64,000 nt of DNA from contig JAGBPS010000040.1 in assembly GCA_017633255.1 (NCBI GenBank), positions 1 through 64,000 of the forward strand. The letters run 5' to 3'. The notes beneath the pieces were generated by a model. That model searched no databases. It saw only the letters and a list, made by a program, of their open reading frames with translations, and had not been told where the DNA came from. Below are positions 62,570-64,000 of the stretch, piece by piece. The first letter of the stretch is position 1, and every line of letters starts with the position of its first letter. The position numbers and the translations under genes were made by a program. The stretch comes from Bacteroidales bacterium. Lineage in GTDB: Bacteria > Bacteroidota > Bacteroidia > Bacteroidales > WCHB1-69.

Positions 62570-63256
62570 CTAATCAATCCACAAATAATTATCCAAATAT
62601 TTCTTTGCCAGGTTTTTCAATGGCGAGCGACGGTTTTCCGACACGATTCTCACCTCGGCATCTTTCAGATGACACTGCTGTTTCACATTCATAATATAAT
62701 ACAGTTCATCTTCCGCTGTCACATAATTAAAACGCGTGAGCAGCATCATGTTTCCCTTCTTTTCCGCATAAATATCGAGGAATCCCTCGTGTTCGGCCAC
62801 CCAAAGCAGCTGGTCCGCATGTTTTTCCTGCTGTACGTGACGGCATATCAGCTCCCAATAGCTGACAAAATGCTTGGCAAATGACAGACGGTCCAAGGCA
62901 TTTTTCTCATTCTGATAGAGAAAATACACCAACTTATACGGTTCCCTGTCGCTAGCGAAAGTAGCGGCAAGCTTTGCGATGTCAAACTGCAGGGCCACAA
63001 ACTTCTGGGCATCCTCAGCATGGTACAATTCTTTGGGAATCACCACCGGAGGTTCATTGGCGATAACGACCTCCACATCAGAGCTGTCAGCGGCATTTGT
63101 CTGAAAAAACTCCAATGCCTTCACGGAGAGGATATCGCCATCGGCATAGCGAAAAAACTGCTGACGGCCGGAATGCGCTCCATCTACAAGACAAAATCCA
63201 TTTGGGTATAGCCAAATGGATTTGTCGCAGGTCAATAAACTGACTAATTTCTTCAT
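62570..63256 (-). CDS. DUF3822 family protein
   Basis: A 228-residue protein placed in DUF3822 by its size, its MKKLVSLLTCDKSIWLYPNGFCLVD-type start (given here in part) and its position before rsmD. No signal peptide or membrane helix is seen, so it is cytoplasmic. The layout, two similar halves with beta strands such as LLWVAEHEGFLDIYAEKKGNM in pieces and MLLTRFNYVTAEDELYYI, suggests an ASKHA/FtsA-like fold (inference from the family). No catalytic residues can be named. Its start overlaps the end of the upstream membrane-protein gene by one base. Confidence 0.78.
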   Translation of the reverse strand: MKKLVSLLTCDKSIWLYPNGFCLVDGAHSGRQQFFRYADGDILSVKALEFFQTNAADSSDVEVVIANEPPVVIPKELYHAEDAQKFVALQFDIAKLAATFASDREPYKLVYFLYQNEKNALDRLSFAKHFVSYWELICRHVQQEKHADQLLWVAEHEGFLDIYAEKKGNMMLLTRFNYVTAEDELYYIMNVKQQCHLKDAEVRIVSENRRSPLKNLAKKYLDNYLWID

Positions 63257-63936
63257 TACTCCCAGTTACCGCTGGTGCTGGCTTCGGTAAGAGAACCCAT
63301 CACCATGTCACCATACTGTGATCTGTATTGGGTTTCTTCTGAAAGGCCACTATAAAAAATCTTATTGATGAACTTGGTGAAAGGTGATGCGTTATCGGGG
63401 GTAATCGCCTTGTCCATATCCATCAGAATATCATCCAAAGGAACAACAATCATGTAAACGGGAATCTCGTAAGTCTTGCTGGCGATGGAGCCCGTCTGGA
63501 TATTGAATTTCGGGCCATCAGTGCCCAGCACATACTGCAAGTTTTTGAAGTTTTCAGGGATACGGGTAGCATCCGTTTCCATCACCTTCTCCATAGCACT
63601 GATTTGCACCGTCTCCTTGCGTAACAGACCGGCCTTGAGGGCTTCCTGCTCATTCATACCTTCGGGAATCTCACCCACGTTCTTGTCGATGTTCACGGTA
63701 CCGTTAAGGGCGAAATCGGCCAAACTGTCAGCATCGGCAAAAAATTTCTTGTTTTCGTTTTTGTACACAGCCTGTACATCACGAATAGTTATCAGTTTCT
63801 CCTTGATCAACGCGCATCTTTCCTCATAAACAATACGGAATTTCTCAGGTCTCATGATACTTCTCATCACCATAATGGCCAGAACAACAACCAGAATAGC
63901 CAATACGACGCGAAACAATATTTTTGCTGTTTTCAT
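63256..63936 (-). CDS. Membrane-anchored protein of unknown function
   Basis: A 226-residue protein I do not recognise by name. Residues about 7-26 are one membrane helix (ILFRVVLAILVVVLAIMVM), followed by a mostly alpha/beta extracytoplasmic part with a Lys/Glu-rich region (EKLITIRDVQAVYKNENKK) that reads like a pseudopilin-style helix. The end GSLTEASTSGNWE is polar. It is first in the series with DUF3822, rsmD and pth, and has a -7 box at 63977-63984. Similar proteins occur beside DUF3822 genes in Bacteroidetes as far as I recall. Confidence 0.75.
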   Translation of the reverse strand: MKTAKILFRVVLAILVVVLAIMVMRSIMRPEKFRIVYEERCALIKEKLITIRDVQAVYKNENKKFFADADSLADFALNGTVNIDKNVGEIPEGMNEQEALKAGLLRKETVQISAMEKVMETDATRIPENFKNLQYVLGTDGPKFNIQTGSIASKTYEIPVYMIVVPLDDILMDMDKAITPDNASPFTKFINKIFYSGLSEETQYRSQYGDMVMGSLTEASTSGNWE

Positions 63937-63976
63937 ATTAATAATATTGATAATTTTTAGACTTCAAATTTGTTTG

Positions 63977-63984
63977 CAAAAATA
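63977..63984 (-). promoter_or_regulatory. -7 box of the pth-rsmD operon (TATTTTTG)
   Basis: Minus-strand TATTTTTG; transcript start near 63969, 33 bases before the ATG at 63936. Confidence 0.65.
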
Positions 63985-64000
63985 ATAAAAAAAACGCTAC

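Overview
The window is a chromosomal, mostly core-genome segment of a member of the Bacteroidota, very probably order Bacteroidales. The evidence is a complete type IX secretion core operon in the porPKLMN order (47342-53435), a secreted protein with a type A T9SS C-terminal sorting domain, a DPP5-type peptidase closely resembling the Porphyromonas enzyme, menaquinone genes, gyrA followed by TPR genes, and many promoters with the Bacteroidetes -7 box TAnnTTTG instead of sigma-70 boxes. Start codons are rarely preceded by a Shine-Dalgarno sequence. No phage, complete insertion sequence, integrase, rRNA operon or CRISPR array was seen.

Layout. 1-6950: an unknown exported protein, DPP5, an MntA/HepT toxin-antitoxin pair, a decayed FISUMP-domain fragment, and a Y-family polymerase with a YolD-like partner; this is the most accessory-looking part. 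6952-16677: gyrA with two TPR proteins, LD-carboxypeptidase, lipoprotein esterase, rpe and asparaginase. 16861-25679: a T9SS cargo protein with a thioredoxin-like N-terminus, then transport and salvage genes (NhaD, uridine phosphorylase, FucP-type MFS, AtoE-type carrier, Na+/alanine symporter). 25966-29851: tRNA-Val(UAC) and the str operon rpsL-rpsG-fusA-rpsJ, with rpsJ cut off from the rest of the S10 operon. 29979-33591: DUF819 transporter, GT4 glycosyltransferase, CE1-like esterase. 33629-42511: dnaE, DUF2520, patatin-barrel protein, menA and ubiE on the minus strand. 42651-47149: fabD, pdxJ, hemolysin III and dnaK. 47342-57473: T9SS genes and a 1155-residue outer-membrane protein. 57580-61242: transketolase C-terminal subunit, ECF sigma factor, membrane protein, Spy-like protein and hemW. 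61390-63936: pth, rsmD, DUF3822 and a membrane protein.

Themes. Envelope biology dominates: T9SS machinery and cargo, the patatin-barrel protein, the 1155-residue barrel protein, an ECF sigma/Spy-like stress cassette, lipoproteins and periplasmic hydrolases. Amino-acid, peptide and short-chain-acid use (DPP5, asparaginase, AGCS and AtoE carriers) suggests an asaccharolytic or mixed gut or oral type of lifestyle (inference).

The least explained material is intergenic. There is a roughly 55-nt double-hairpin element in three copies, each downstream of a minus-strand gene (21116-21169, 53841-53895, 61305-61350). There are perfect palindromes with shared cores, and many tracts built from a few short repeated words. 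The 3' end of pth has been duplicated beside one double-hairpin copy. dnaK carries a sigma-54-type promoter with an adjacent palindrome.
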